Below are positions 26,005 to 35,451 of a DNA stretch of 64,000 nucleotides, piece after piece. Position 1 is the first letter of the stretch. Every line of letters starts with the position of its first letter. Below the pieces are notes generated by a model. The model worked only from the letters and a program-made list of their open reading frames with translations. It was not told the origin of the DNA and ran no database searches. The position numbers were made by a program, and so were the translations under genes. The stretch is from Gemmatimonadaceae bacterium (GTDB lineage Bacteria > Gemmatimonadota > Gemmatimonadetes > Gemmatimonadales > Gemmatimonadaceae): positions 102,531-166,530 of the forward strand of contig JABAQJ010000003.1 of assembly GCA_019186945.1 (NCBI GenBank), written 5' to 3'.

Positions 26005-26810
26005 ATCGACCCCCCGGCCGGCTCGTCCTTCTGGGACGGCCGGTCGCGCATTCGCTGTCGCCGCGCTTCCAGAATGCCGCGTTGCTCAAGGCGGGCATCC
26101 CGCTCACCTATGAAGCGATCGACGTCGCCCCACTGAAGCTCGCGGATACCATGAGCGCGTTGCGTCTCGTGCGCGGCGCCGGAAACGTCACGATTCCACA
26201 CAAGACTGCCGTGGCGGACCTGTGCGACTGCCTGACGCCAGTCGCGACGCGTACCGGAGCTGTGAATACGTTCTGGCACGATGCCGCCGGAACGCTCAAC
26301 GGAGACAACACCGACGTTGAAGGCTTTCTGCGTCTGGTTGAATCGTTGCGGCTGCCTTCCTTGCCGCAACGCGTCGCGATTCTTGGCGCCGGTGGCGCTG
26401 CCGCTGCTGTGTGCGATGCAGTCGCGTCGTGGCCGGGTACGACCGCGCTACTCTGGAGTCGGCATCCAGAGACCGCGGCCCGGCTGGCGAAGCGCTACGC
26501 CGCCTGCGTCAGCCCGGTGACGGATATCGAGGACTGCGTGCGCTCCGCTGGTCTCGTGGTAAACGCCACGCCCGTGGGCCTGCTCGACGAGGACATTCCC
26601 CTGCCGGTGCACCTCATTCCGCGTGACGCCGCGGTGACGGACCTGGTATACCGTACAACCGAAACCCGTTGGGTGCGCGAGGCTCGCGCACACGGACATC
26701 CGGCGGCCGACGGTCTCGTTATGCTGATCGAACAGGGGGCGGCCGCGTTCCGTCGCTGGTTCGGCGTCGAGCCCGATCGGGATGCCATGCGAAGAGCCGC
26801 AGGACGATGA
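26001..26810 (+). CDS. aroE: Shikimate dehydrogenase
   Basis: 269 residues from GTG 26001, overlapping the phosphatase stop. Substrate-site motifs are HSLSPRFQN and NVTIPHKTAV (catalytic Lys), plus NGDNTDVEGF with the catalytic Asp. The NADP domain starts ILGAGGAAAAV. It reduces 3-dehydroshikimate in the chorismate pathway. No other aro gene is nearby. Confidence 0.94.
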   Translation: MNRPPGRLVLLGRPVAHSLSPRFQNAALLKAGIPLTYEAIDVAPLKLADTMSALRLVRGAGNVTIPHKTAVADLCDCLTPVATRTGAVNTFWHDAAGTLNGDNTDVEGFLRLVESLRLPSLPQRVAILGAGGAAAAVCDAVASWPGTTALLWSRHPETAARLAKRYAACVSPVTDIEDCVRSAGLVVNATPVGLLDEDIPLPVHLIPRDAAVTDLVYRTTETRWVREARAHGHPAADGLVMLIEQGAAAFRRWFGVEPDRDAMRRAAGR

Positions 26811-26819
26811 GGGGGCACG

Positions 26820-27605
26820 GTGTTTGCCTGCCGTGCCATTGCCGGAGGATCGTTGGACGTCATCTCGCGTCTGTCCCGGACCGTTCGCAACATCGCCCAC
26901 GTGTTGCTGCCACCCGTGTGCGCCGTCTGCGAGCGCGAGCTGCCGCTTGCCGATGACGCTCTCGTCTGCGGCGTGTGCTGGTCTCGGCTGCAACGCCTTC
27001 CGCACCCGCAATGCCAGCGTTGCGGACATCCTGGCTCGGTCACCAACTGCCACTGGTGTGCCGTGCTGCCGGCATATGTGCGCTCTGCACGATCAGTGTG
27101 CTGGGTTCCGGATGGGTCGGCTGGCCCGATCGTCCATGCGTTCAAGTACGGAGGGTGGTATCGGATCGCGGGCGAACTCGCCAGACGGATGAGCCGACTC
27201 GCATGGCCCGATGAGGAACGGAGCGAATGGAGCGGCATCGTCCCGGTTCCTCTGTCTGCCTCGCGACTGCGTGAGCGCGGATACAATCAGTGTCGTCTGC
27301 TTGCCGACGCACTCGCGCAACAGTGGAAAATCCCGGCCTACGATCAGTTCCTTATGCGACCGGTGGCGACACGAGTTCAGGCTCGGTTGACACCAGAGGA
27401 GCGTTTGCGCAACGTTGCGAACGCGTTTCGGGTCAGCCACATGCCATCCTGCCTTCGCGGTTCGCATCTGGTTCTGGTGGACGACGTCATTACGACCAGC
27501 GCGACCCTCAACGCATGCGCCGCTGCCTTGTTCGATAGCGGTGTGCGCGCGGTCAGCTATGTTACCTTCGGACGCGCTCGTTCGCTCGGCGACGTCCCCA
27601 CATAA
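26820..27605 (+). CDS. comF: ComF family phosphoribosyltransferase-like protein
   Basis: 261 residues from GTG 26820 (preceded by GAGGGGG); TTG 26853 with GGAGG upstream is an alternative. The N-terminal zinc-ribbon has CAVCEREL, CGVC, CQRCGH and CHWC. The C-terminal PRTase part has the PRPP loop LVLVDDVITTSATL and VPVPLSASRLRERGYNQ. ComF proteins support DNA uptake and recombination of imported DNA in competent bacteria. It is the last gene of the overlapping cluster; gap follows after 15 nt. Confidence 0.9.
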   Translation: MFACRAIAGGSLDVISRLSRTVRNIAHVLLPPVCAVCERELPLADDALVCGVCWSRLQRLPHPQCQRCGHPGSVTNCHWCAVLPAYVRSARSVCWVPDGSAGPIVHAFKYGGWYRIAGELARRMSRLAWPDEERSEWSGIVPVPLSASRLRERGYNQCRLLADALAQQWKIPAYDQFLMRPVATRVQARLTPEERLRNVANAFRVSHMPSCLRGSHLVLVDDVITTSATLNACAAALFDSGVRAVSYVTFGRARSLGDVPT

Positions 27606-27620
27606 CGAGGGAATCCATTC

Positions 27621-28625
27621 ATGGCCATTCGAGTAGGGATCAACGGGTTCGGCCGCATCGGCCGGCAGGTGGTGCGCGCCGCAAAGGAAGCGGGCGCAGG
27701 TATCGACTTCGTCGCCGTCAACGACCTCACGGACACGAAGACGCTGGCGCATCTCTTCAAGTACGATTCCGTGCATCGCACCTACAGGGGAACGGTGAGC
27801 CACGCCGATGACGCGATCACCATCGATGGCGATACGATCAGGATCTTCGCGCAGAAGGATCCGGCCGCGCTGCCGTGGAAGGAACTGGGCGTGGATGTCG
27901 TGCTCGAATCGACCGGTCGTTTCACAAATGCCGCGGACGCCAGGAAGCACATCGACGGGGGCGCACGGAAGGTCATCATTTCCGCGCCGGGGAAGGGTGA
28001 GGATCTGACGATCGTCATGGGCGTCAACCATGACAAGTACGATGCGGCGTCGCACCATATCATTTCCAACGCATCGTGCACGACGAACTGCCTGGTGCCG
28101 ATGGTGAAAGTGATCCGCGACACCTTTGGCTTCAAGCACGCGTCGATGGTGACGATTCACAGCTACACCAACGATCAGAATGTGCTCGACCTCCCACACA
28201 AGGATCTGCGCCGTGCGCGCGCGGCAGCCGTGTCGATCATCCCTACCACTACCGGAGCCGCCAAGGCCACGTCGCTGGTGATCCCCGAGGTCAAGGGCAG
28301 GATCGACGGTATCGCCATCCGTGTCCCCACACCCGACGTATCCCTGACGGAGCTGACGGTGGAGGTCGAACGCGCCACGACGATCGATGCGGTCAACGCC
28401 GCCATGCGAGCCGCCGCTGCCGGCCCCATGAAGGGCGTGTTGACGGTTACCGACGAGGAACTGGTCTCCTCCGACTATATCGGGAACCCGCACTCGTGCA
28501 TCGTGGACGCGAAGTGCACCAACGTCATTGACGGCACGATGGTCAAGGTCAGCGGATGGTATGATAACGAATGGGGCTACGCCTGCCGTTGCGTCGACCT
28601 CATCAAAATGGTCGGAACCCACTGA
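27621..28625 (+). CDS. gap: Glyceraldehyde-3-phosphate dehydrogenase, type I
   Basis: 334 residues. NAD-binding [11 protein letters not shown] at the N-terminus; catalytic Cys 153 in [10 protein letters not shown]-terminal [13 protein letters not shown]. It oxidises glyceraldehyde-3-phosphate to 1,3-bisphosphoglycerate. It heads the gap-pgk-tpiA glycolytic set. The ribosome-binding site GAGGGAA lies about 8 nt upstream of the ATG. I did not find a clear own promoter. Confidence 0.96.
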   Translation: MAIRVGINGFGRIGRQVVRAAKEAGAGIDFVAVNDLTDTKTLAHLFKYDSVHRTYRGTVSHADDAITIDGDTIRIFAQKDPAALPWKELGVDVVLESTGRFTNAADARKHIDGGARKVIISAPGKGEDLTIVMGVNHDKYDAASHHIISNASCTTNCLVPMVKVIRDTFGFKHASMVTIHSYTNDQNVLDLPHKDLRRARAAAVSIIPTTTGAAKATSLVIPEVKGRIDGIAIRVPTPDVSLTELTVEVERATTIDAVNAAMRAAAAGPMKGVLTVTDEELVSSDYIGNPHSCIVDAKCTNVIDGTMVKVSGWYDNEWGYACRCVDLIKMVGTH

Positions 28626-28642
28626 CCGCGGATCAATCTTCG

Positions 28643-29839
28643 ATGAACAAGAAGACACTGAAGGACCTTCCGGATGCGTTCTTCAGGGGACGCCGCGCGC
28701 TCACACGTGTCGACTTCAACGTGCCGCTCGACGCTGACGGCAGTGTGGCGGACGACACGCGGATTCGTGCGGCGCTCCCGACGATCGATTACATGGCGGA
28801 TCGTGGCGCCCGCGTGGTCCTGTTCTCGCACCTCGGTCGCCCCAAGGGGGGTCCGGATCCCAGGTACAGCATGGCATCGGTCGCCAGACGGCTGTCGGAG
28901 CTGACGAAACACCCCGTGCGCTTCCACGGTTCCTCCGGCGACGAAGCGGCCGCAGTCGCTACGCGCGGCCTCGCGGATGGCGACATCCTCGTGCTCGAGA
29001 ATACTCGGTTCCATGCCGGCGAAGAGAAGAACGACGACGCGCTGTCGGAGTCCTTCGCGGCAGCCGGCGATTTCTTCGTCAATGATGCGTTCGGATCCGC
29101 GCACCGCGCGCATTCGTCTACAGCCGGAGTGACTGCGTACCTCAAGCCAGCCGTGGCTGGCTTCCTGATGGAAAAGGAACTCGACTACCTCGGCACGGCC
29201 GTAGCCGAGCCCAAACGACCATTCGTCGCGATCCTCGGGGGAGCGAAGGTCTCCGGGAAGATCGACGTGATCGAAGCGCTGCTCCCGAAGGTCGATGGCC
29301 TCCTCGTCGGCGGGGCGATGGCCTGCACTTTCTTCCGCGCCATGGGCCTGGAAACGGGTAAGTCACTCGTCGAACCTGACCGCGTGGATCTGGCAAGATC
29401 GCTGACCGATCGAGCGGGGTTTCGCTTGACGTTGCCACACGACGCCACAGTCGCGCCGTCCCTGGACCGGCCGCAACTGGCGCATGCCGTGCGACGTGAC
29501 GCAATTCCGATGGACGAGGCGATGTTCGACATCGGTCCCGAAACGATAGCCTCCTATGCCCGCGCTATCGCTTCGGCGAACACCGTTCTCTGGAACGGCC
29601 CGATGGGCGTCTTCGAGACGCCGCCGTTCGACGCCGGAACACTGGCCATCGCACAGGCCATGGCAGAGGCAACAGGACGCGGAGCGATCACTATTGTGGG
29701 AGGGGGCGACTCCGCCGCTGCGGTAGCACGCGCCGGTCTGGAGGATCGTATGAGCCACGTCTCAACCGGGGGCGGAGCTTCTCTCGAGTACCTCGAAGGC
29801 AAGTCGCTTCCCGGCGTCGCTGCCCTCGAAGATCGGTAA
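28643..29839 (+). CDS. pgk: Phosphoglycerate kinase
   Basis: 398 residues from ATG 28643 (MNKKTLKDLPDAFFRGRRAL). Signatures: RVDFNVPLDADG, HLGRPKGG, the hinge-region KRPFVAILGGAKVSGK and the C-terminal ITIVGGGDSAAAV with MSHVSTGGGASLEYLEGK. It transfers phosphate from 1,3-bisphosphoglycerate to ADP. It lies 17 nt after gap and 4 nt before tpiA. Confidence 0.96.
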   Translation: MNKKTLKDLPDAFFRGRRALTRVDFNVPLDADGSVADDTRIRAALPTIDYMADRGARVVLFSHLGRPKGGPDPRYSMASVARRLSELTKHPVRFHGSSGDEAAAVATRGLADGDILVLENTRFHAGEEKNDDALSESFAAAGDFFVNDAFGSAHRAHSSTAGVTAYLKPAVAGFLMEKELDYLGTAVAEPKRPFVAILGGAKVSGKIDVIEALLPKVDGLLVGGAMACTFFRAMGLETGKSLVEPDRVDLARSLTDRAGFRLTLPHDATVAPSLDRPQLAHAVRRDAIPMDEAMFDIGPETIASYARAIASANTVLWNGPMGVFETPPFDAGTLAIAQAMAEATGRGAITIVGGGDSAAAVARAGLEDRMSHVSTGGGASLEYLEGKSLPGVAALEDR

Positions 29840-29843
29840 CCGT

Positions 29844-30593
29844 ATGCAACGACCCATTCTCGCAGCCAACTGGAAGATGAATCACGGCCCGTCCGATGCA
29901 CGTGCCTTCATGCGGACGTTCCTTGCCCACTACGCCAGGCGACAGGATCGGCAGGTGATTCTCTTCCCGCCAGCTGTGACGGTGACGACTGTCCTCGCTG
30001 CCCTGAAGGATCGCCCGGACATTCAGGTCGGGGTTCAAAACATCTACTGGGAGGACAAGGGCGCTTTCACAGGGGAGCTCTCGGCGCCGATGGCGCGCGA
30101 TGCGGGTGCGACGCTGGCACTCATCGGTCACTCCGAACGCCGCCACGTTTTTGGAGAGACGGACGCCGAAACTGCGCGAAAAGTCGCCGCGGCCGTACGG
30201 GCAGGGCTGATTCCCATGCTGTGTGTCGGTGAGAAACTCGACGAACGAGAAAGCGGCCAGACGGAGGCTGTGGTCCTGCGCCAGCTGCGTGCCGGCATCG
30301 CTGAAGTGGAGCCGCATGCGGTCGGCGGAATGCTCATTGCCTACGAGCCGGTGTGGGCCATAGGCACTGGCAAGACGGCCACGCCAGCGGATGCGAGTGC
30401 GGTACACGCGGTGATCGCCGATGCGCTTCGGTCTCAGGTCGGTGAGCGCGCCCGATCCGTTCCCATCCTGTACGGCGGTAGCGTGAACCGAGGGAACGCC
30501 ACGGCGCTGCTTTCCGCGGACGGTGTCGACGGACTGCTGGTGGGCGGAGCAAGCCTCGATGCCGAAGGATGGACGTCGATCGCTCGCGCTTGA
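29844..30593 (+). CDS. tpiA: Triosephosphate isomerase
   Basis: 249 residues. The catalytic set is complete: Asn/Lys in AANWKMN, His in LIGHSERRH, Glu in AYEPVWAIGTGK, and the phosphate loop YGGSVNRGNA. It interconverts dihydroxyacetone phosphate and glyceraldehyde-3-phosphate. It follows pgk by 4 nt. Confidence 0.96.
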   Translation: MQRPILAANWKMNHGPSDARAFMRTFLAHYARRQDRQVILFPPAVTVTTVLAALKDRPDIQVGVQNIYWEDKGAFTGELSAPMARDAGATLALIGHSERRHVFGETDAETARKVAAAVRAGLIPMLCVGEKLDERESGQTEAVVLRQLRAGIAEVEPHAVGGMLIAYEPVWAIGTGKTATPADASAVHAVIADALRSQVGERARSVPILYGGSVNRGNATALLSADGVDGLLVGGASLDAEGWTSIARA

Positions 30594-30609
30594 TTTCGCT
30601 TTCCAACCC

Positions 30610-30628
30610 CGGCGATATTACGCCGTTT
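30610..30628 (+). terminator. Weak hairpin between tpiA and secG
   Basis: CGGCG (30610-30614) pairs with CGCCG (30621-30625), loop ATATTA, followed by TTT. The stem is only 5 bp, so it may attenuate rather than stop transcription into secG. Confidence 0.3.
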
Positions 30629-30659
30629 CACCAAAGCGGTCTCCCGTTCTGAGTTTCGC

Positions 30660-31064
30660 ATGTACACGTTCATCCTGATTCTTCTCATTCTAGACGCTCT
30701 TGTCATCACAGGCGCCATCCTGCTGCAAGCGGCCAAGGGCGGCGGTCTGGCTTCGAGCTTCGGTGGTGCCACCACCGCGTCAGATGCATTCATCGGTACC
30801 AGGCAGGCCAGCAACTTCCTGTCGCGGATCAGCTGGTGGGGTGGCGGGGCATTCCTCCTCCTCTCGTTCGTGCTCCAGCTGATGAACGCCGGTAGTCGAG
30901 TTCCCAAGTCGGTTCTCGATCAACCAGTCGGCCAATCACCGGCGACGGCGCCTGCCGCGACGCCGGCACCGTCGACCAGCAGCAATCCAGCCATACCACT
31001 GAGCCCCGCCGAGAAGGCCCCTGCTACGACCCCTTCTCCGACGTCGACGCCCAAGAATCCCTAA
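30660..31064 (+). CDS. secG: Preprotein translocase subunit SecG
   Basis: 134 residues. Two membrane segments (about 2-22 and 58-78) flank the conserved [18 protein letters not shown] loop. The C-terminal 45 residues are Pro/Ala/Ser/Thr-rich and presumably disordered, making the protein a little longer than the usual SecG. It belongs to the SecYEG channel in the inner membrane. It commonly follows tpiA. Confidence 0.93.
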   Translation: MYTFILILLILDALVITGAILLQAAKGGGLASSFGGATTASDAFIGTRQASNFLSRISWWGGGAFLLLSFVLQLMNAGSRVPKSVLDQPVGQSPATAPAATPAPSTSSNPAIPLSPAEKAPATTPSPTSTPKNP

Positions 31065-31083
31065 CGAGGCGAAGCGCACTGAC

Positions 31084-32196
31084 GTGACCGTTGCTGCCGA
31101 ACGACGACAAGGGTTCCTTCTCCTCGAGGATGGAACCCTTTTTCACGGTCGGCTGGTTGCCGAGGCGGCGCCAGCCGTGGCTGAAGTGGTCTTCACTACC
31201 AACATGTCCGGCTACCAGGAGGTCTTCACGGACCCCTCCTATCGCGGACAGATCGTCGTCATGACGGCGCCGATGATCGGCAACTACGGCGTGAATGACG
31301 AAGACGGAGAATCCGGTGGCCCGCAGGTCTCCGGAATCGTCGTGCGTGACATGTCCCGCAGCTATTCGAACTGGCGTGGAGATCGAGACTTGTCGTCCTG
31401 GCTCGCCGAGGCGGGAATCCCTGTCCTGTCGGACGTCGATACACGCCAACTCACGAGACATCTACGGTCTTCCGGTGTGATGCGGGGCGTCATCGGCGTT
31501 GGACACGCGGCGACCGATGACGCTCGTGCCATGCTTGACGCATGCCCCAGCATGATTGGATTGGACCTCGCCTCTGTGGTTTCTGCAAAGACCGAGTATT
31601 CATGGGGAGGTCCGACCGCGTCGAAGCACATCGTGGCGTACGATTTCGGCATAAAGCGCAACATCCTCAGGCTCTTCGAGTCAGAGGGGTGTCGAGTCAC
31701 GGTCGTGCCGTCGAATACGCCGCCAGAGGCGGTTCTGGAGCGAGAACCAGATGGCGTTTTTCTCGCCAACGGACCGGGCGATCCGGCTGCCGTCACCTAC
31801 GCTCCGGCGACCATTCGGACAATCGCACAAAAGGGGATCCCGATTCTAGGCATCTGCCTTGGCCACCAGCTCGTTGGACTGTCGTTCGGCGCGAGTACGG
31901 AGAAGCTGCCCTACGGACATCGAGGCGGAAACCACCCAGTTCGCGAATTGGCGACGGGGAAAGTGCTGATCACATCGCAGAACCACGGCTTCGCCGTCAG
32001 TGGGTCGGAGCAGGGGATCCCGGGAGCGCCTGAGCTCGAGGTGACTCATATCAACCTCAATGACGGGACCATCGAGGGGATGCGTCATCGCGAGCTTCCA
32101 GTATTCTGTGTCCAGTATCATCCCGAGGCAGCTCCGGGGCCGCACGACGCACGGCCGCTCTTTTCGGAGTTCATGACGGCCCTCGGAGAAGGCTAG
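31084..32196 (+). CDS. carA: Carbamoyl-phosphate synthase small subunit
   Basis: 370 residues from GTG 31084. The N-terminal CarA domain has [16 protein letters not shown]; the C-terminal class I glutamine amidotransferase has the nucleophile in [12 protein letters not shown] and the His/Glu pair in [13 protein letters not shown]. It releases ammonia from glutamine for carbamoyl phosphate synthesis. The large subunit gene carB does not follow; the next gene is HU with its own promoter. Confidence 0.94.
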   Translation: MTVAAERRQGFLLLEDGTLFHGRLVAEAAPAVAEVVFTTNMSGYQEVFTDPSYRGQIVVMTAPMIGNYGVNDEDGESGGPQVSGIVVRDMSRSYSNWRGDRDLSSWLAEAGIPVLSDVDTRQLTRHLRSSGVMRGVIGVGHAATDDARAMLDACPSMIGLDLASVVSAKTEYSWGGPTASKHIVAYDFGIKRNILRLFESEGCRVTVVPSNTPPEAVLEREPDGVFLANGPGDPAAVTYAPATIRTIAQKGIPILGICLGHQLVGLSFGASTEKLPYGHRGGNHPVRELATGKVLITSQNHGFAVSGSEQGIPGAPELEVTHINLNDGTIEGMRHRELPVFCVQYHPEAAPGPHDARPLFSEFMTALGEG

Positions 32197-32215
32197 GGCG
32201 AGGTGGCCCAAACGC

Positions 32216-32244
32216 TTGACACACAATAGTTAACGACCTAAGTT
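32216..32244 (+). promoter_or_regulatory. Promoter of the HU gene
   Basis: TTGACA at 32216-32221, 17-nt spacer, TAAGTT at 32239-32244. A start near 32251 gives a leader of about 60 nt that includes a run of seven T at 32275-32281. Confidence 0.8.
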
Positions 32245-32311
32245 CGGCTCGCAGTTGTCGTGACTGGGACCGCATTTTTTTGGGGCCAACCGGGGCCACG
32301 AGGGCCACGCA

Positions 32312-32641
32312 ATGACAAAAGCCGACCTCGTCGAGCGCGTCACTCAGCAGATCTCGCGGACAGCCGGTCCGTTGATCTCCAAGAAGGACTGCGCGCGCGT
32401 TGTCGATTCCTTTCTGGAAGCGATCAAGGAAGCGCTCCAGCAACAGCGGAACATCGAAGTGCGCGGTTTCGGCACGTTCAAGATCCGACACCGCAAGACG
32501 AGGATGGCGCGAAACCCTCGCACGGGTTCGCCAGTCGAAGTCTCCGCTCGGCCAGTCCCCGTTTTCAAGCCATCGAAAGAGCTGCGCGCGATGGTCGCCG
32601 ACCTCGAGCCGCTTCCCGGCGGCACTCACCCAGACGACTGA
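32312..32641 (+). CDS. hup: HU/IHF family DNA-binding protein
   Basis: 109 residues. It begins MTKADLVERVTQQIS and contains the family signature VRGFGTFKIRHRKTRMARNP, with the Pro-containing arm motif RNPRTG that intercalates in DNA. The C-terminal 15 residues extend beyond typical HU. HU and IHF subunits cannot be told apart with certainty here; as a single gene a homodimer is likely. GAGGG lies 7 nt before the ATG. Confidence 0.93.
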   Translation: MTKADLVERVTQQISRTAGPLISKKDCARVVDSFLEAIKEALQQQRNIEVRGFGTFKIRHRKTRMARNPRTGSPVEVSARPVPVFKPSKELRAMVADLEPLPGGTHPDD

Positions 32642-32664
32642 CCCGTCAATCGTGAGTCACCATT

Positions 32665-32694
32665 GGCCCCAGGCACCAGCGCTGGGGCCTTCTC
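32665..32694 (+). terminator. Terminator after the HU gene
   Basis: GGCCCCAG (32665-32672) pairs with CTGGGGCC (32682-32689) around a 9-nt loop, followed by TTCTC. It separates HU from the molybdopterin genes. Confidence 0.75.
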
Positions 32695-32742
32695 GTTGTC
32701 GCTATGTTGCGGACGCTTGCCGTAGTGTATTCTGCGAGTACC

Positions 32743-32985
32743 ATGACTGTGCGCGTCCTCCTGTTTGCGTCCTACGCGGATGCCCTCGGCACGCCCGAGT
32801 TGCCGCTCGATCTTGCTGCGGGTAGTTCGGTTGGGGACGTACTGCACCGTATCAGGATGCTGCCCGGAGCGGCAGCGCTCCCGGTGAAGCCTCTGATGGC
32901 CGTGAATGCAGAGTATGCTACGTTCGATCGCGTGGTCGTCGACGGCGACGAAGTTGCCATCATTCCGCCGGTTGCAGGTGGCTAG
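32743..32985 (+). CDS. moaD: Molybdopterin synthase sulfur carrier subunit
   Basis: 80 residues from ATG 32743; an in-frame ATG at 32704 would add 13 residues of no family likeness. The ubiquitin-like fold ends in PPVAGG; the terminal Gly-Gly is the site of thiocarboxylation. It supplies sulfur to make molybdopterin. moaE starts 3 nt after the stop. Confidence 0.9.
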   Translation: MTVRVLLFASYADALGTPELPLDLAAGSSVGDVLHRIRMLPGAAALPVKPLMAVNAEYATFDRVVVDGDEVAIIPPVAGG

Positions 32986-32988
32986 GTG

Positions 32989-33420
32989 ATGTCACTTCTA
33001 ACAGAACGCCCGATCGAGCTTGACGCGCTCATTGCAGCGGTGTCCAGCGAAGCTCATGGCGCGGTTGCCCTGTTCATCGGCACAGTGCGCAACGAGAACG
33101 ACGGTCGTCTGGTCAACGGCATCGAGTACTCGGCCTATGACGCCATGGCGGAGCGGGAGCTCGGGCGTATCATGGCCGAGGCGTCGCAGCTTTTCGGCGT
33201 TCGCGTCGCTCTCCAGCACCGGCTCGGCTACTTGAGGGTCGGCGAATCGAGCGTCGTCATAGCCGCAGCGCACGCGCATCGCGCCGCTGCCCTGGACGGA
33301 TTACGACATATGCTCGAAGCATTGAAGTTGCGCGTGCCGATTTGGAAACGCGAGCATTATGTCGACGGAACGCGGGAGTGGGTGGATCCCACTGTTGCGA
33401 GTACGGAGGCGGCCCGATGA
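32989..33420 (+). CDS. moaE: Molybdopterin synthase catalytic subunit
   Basis: 143 residues from ATG 32989 (GTG 32986 is possible). Motifs: GAVALFIGTVRNENDG, IEYSAYDAMAERELG, HRLGYLRVGESSVVI and the catalytic Lys in VPIWKREHYVDG. With MoaD it inserts two sulfurs into cyclic pyranopterin monophosphate. The stop overlaps moaA as ATGA. Confidence 0.94.
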   Translation: MSLLTERPIELDALIAAVSSEAHGAVALFIGTVRNENDGRLVNGIEYSAYDAMAERELGRIMAEASQLFGVRVALQHRLGYLRVGESSVVIAAAHAHRAAALDGLRHMLEALKLRVPIWKREHYVDGTREWVDPTVASTEAAR

Positions 33421-34400
33421 GCGAGGCGCTCCGAGATCAATTCGGGCGACAGATCGAGTACTTGCGCATCTCGGTCACGGACAAGTGCAACTTCCGATGC
33501 GTTTATTGCATGCCGCTGGAAGGACTGCCGTGGCTCCCAAAGCACGAAGTCCTGAGTTACGAGGAGATTGCCGAGGTTGTCCGGCAGCTGGCGCCGCTGG
33601 GTTTGCGAAGGCTTCGGGTGACGGGTGGAGAGCCGACGATTCGCCCGCACCTCGAGCGGCTGATCTCGATGCTGCGTGATGTGCCGGGCATCGAGGACAT
33701 CGCGCTGTCCACGAACGGCGTAAGACTCCCGGAAATGGCGGTTTCGCTTCGTTCGGCAGGCTTGGACCGCGTCAACATGAGCGCGGACTCGCTGCGAAAG
33801 GATCGAATCGAGGCCATCGCCCGTCGCCGGCTGGATTTCGATCCGGTGGCCAGTGCCGCAGCGGCCCAGGCGGCCGAGCTCGGCCCGATCAAGATCAACA
33901 TGGTCGTCATGCGCGGTATCAACGACGACGAGATCGAGGATTTCGCGCGCCTGACGGTCGCGCATCCCTGGCACGTTCGGTTCATCGAACTGATGCCGGT
34001 TGGCGGGATGCGCGATCTCACCTGGGATCACGTCGTCCCGAGTCGTGAGGTGCTCGATCGCGTGGCGCAATTGGGAGCGCTGGCGCCGGACGAGGGGCCG
34101 GCGCGCGGGAACGGCCCCGCATCGTATTACCGGCTGTCCGGTGCGCTGGGGACGGTGGGCGTCATCACACCGATGACGCACAGCTACTGTGCCTCATGCA
34201 ATCGGGTGCGCCTAACGGCGGACGGCCGGCTGCGTACGTGTCTGTACGGCGATCACGAAGTAAACCTGCGCGATGCCCTGCGTGCGGGGCACCCGCTCGA
34301 GCCGCTGTTCGTGCGCGCGCTCGCGGAAAAGCCGAAGGAGCATCGGCTGCTTCAACTGCATGTGGGAGGATTGCGCGCGTTGTCGCAGGTCGGCGGCTGA
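33417..34400 (+). CDS. moaA: GTP 3',8-cyclase (radical SAM)
   Basis: 327 residues from ATG 33417. The radical SAM cluster is CNFRCVYC (Cys 24, 28, 31); the second iron-sulphur site is in YCASCNRVRLTADGRLRTCLYG. The C-terminus ends in Gly-Gly (SQVGG), as required for MoaA function. It makes 3',8-cyclo-GTP, the first step of molybdenum cofactor synthesis. moaC, which carries out the next step, is not in the window. Confidence 0.95.
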   Translation: MSEALRDQFGRQIEYLRISVTDKCNFRCVYCMPLEGLPWLPKHEVLSYEEIAEVVRQLAPLGLRRLRVTGGEPTIRPHLERLISMLRDVPGIEDIALSTNGVRLPEMAVSLRSAGLDRVNMSADSLRKDRIEAIARRRLDFDPVASAAAAQAAELGPIKINMVVMRGINDDEIEDFARLTVAHPWHVRFIELMPVGGMRDLTWDHVVPSREVLDRVAQLGALAPDEGPARGNGPASYYRLSGALGTVGVITPMTHSYCASCNRVRLTADGRLRTCLYGDHEVNLRDALRAGHPLEPLFVRALAEKPKEHRLLQLHVGGLRALSQVGG

Positions 34401-34407
34401 CGCGCGG

Positions 34408-34436
34408 TTGAAGCCCTGTGGAAGCGCGGCTAAGTT
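34408..34436 (+). promoter_or_regulatory. Promoter of mdh
   Basis: TTGAAG at 34408-34413, 17-nt spacer, TAAGTT at 34431-34436. A start near 34443 gives a leader of about 29 nt before the mdh ATG, without an obvious Shine-Dalgarno sequence. Confidence 0.75.
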
Positions 34437-34471
34437 GCCAGAGCCGCACTTCTCTCACACTCGCACAAGAC

Positions 34472-35401
34472 ATGGTCAACAAGATCACGGTTGTCGGCGC
34501 CGGCAACGTGGGTGCCACGGCAGCCCAACGCGTCGCCGAGAAGGAACTTGCCAGGCAGGTGGTGCTGGTGGACATCGCAGAAGGCATTCCGCAGGGCAAG
34601 GGACTGGACCAATGGCAGTCAGCGCCGATCGAGCTCTACGACAGCCGGGTCATCGGGACCAACGGCTACGATGAGACGGAAGGTTCCGAAATCGTCATCG
34701 TTACGGCGGGCATCGCGCGCAAGCCGGGCATGTCGCGCGACGATCTGATGAACACGAACGCCGGCATCGTGAAGTCGGTTTCGGAGAGCATCGCGCGATC
34801 CTCACCCAACGCCATCGTCATCGTGGTGTCGAACCCGTTGGACGTGATGTGCCATGTGGCGAAGAAAGCGACGGGATTCCCCAGGCAACGAGTGATCGGC
34901 ATGGCCGGTGTACTCGACACGGCGCGCTACCGGGCGTTCCTTGCGGAAGCGCTGGATGTTTCTGTGCGCGACATTCAGGCCATGGTCCTGGGCGGGCACG
35001 GCGATACGATGGTGCCGCTCATTTCGTACACGACCGTCAGCGGGATTCCCGTTACGCAGTTGATGGATCGGGCGGTACTGGACAAGATTGTCGAGCGCAC
35101 GCGCAGCGGTGGTGCGGAGATCGTGAGTCTGCTCAAGACCGGATCGGCGTATTACGCGCCGTCGGCCGGGGCCGTGCAGATGGCCGAAGCGATCGTGCAG
35201 GATCAGAAGCGCATCCTGCCGTGTTCGGCATGGCTGGAGGGCGAATACGGACAGTCGGGGATTTTCCTGGGTGTTCCGTGCAAGCTTGGTCGCGGAGGCG
35301 TCGAGCGCATCATCGAGGTCGATCTGACGCCAGCGGAACGCGTTGCGTTAGGCAGGAGCGCGGACTCCGTACGCGAGCCGATGGGCAAACTCAGCATCTG
35401 A
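34472..35401 (+). CDS. mdh: Malate dehydrogenase (LDH-like, MDH type 3)
   Basis: 309 residues from ATG 34472 ([18 protein letters not shown]), with the dinucleotide-binding glycines at 9-14. The catalytic His is in [12 protein letters not shown], and substrate-binding Arg residues are in [13 protein letters not shown] and VLDTARYR. It oxidises malate to oxaloacetate with NAD. It sits next to the succinate dehydrogenase genes. A longer upstream frame is excluded because it crosses the promoter. Confidence 0.95.
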   Translation: MVNKITVVGAGNVGATAAQRVAEKELARQVVLVDIAEGIPQGKGLDQWQSAPIELYDSRVIGTNGYDETEGSEIVIVTAGIARKPGMSRDDLMNTNAGIVKSVSESIARSSPNAIVIVVSNPLDVMCHVAKKATGFPRQRVIGMAGVLDTARYRAFLAEALDVSVRDIQAMVLGGHGDTMVPLISYTTVSGIPVTQLMDRAVLDKIVERTRSGGAEIVSLLKTGSAYYAPSAGAVQMAEAIVQDQKRILPCSAWLEGEYGQSGIFLGVPCKLGRGGVERIIEVDLTPAERVALGRSADSVREPMGKLSI

Positions 35402-35451
35402 TCGTCGCCGCGGAGCGCCCCCGGCCCTGGACATCTTCATCTGGAACTCCT

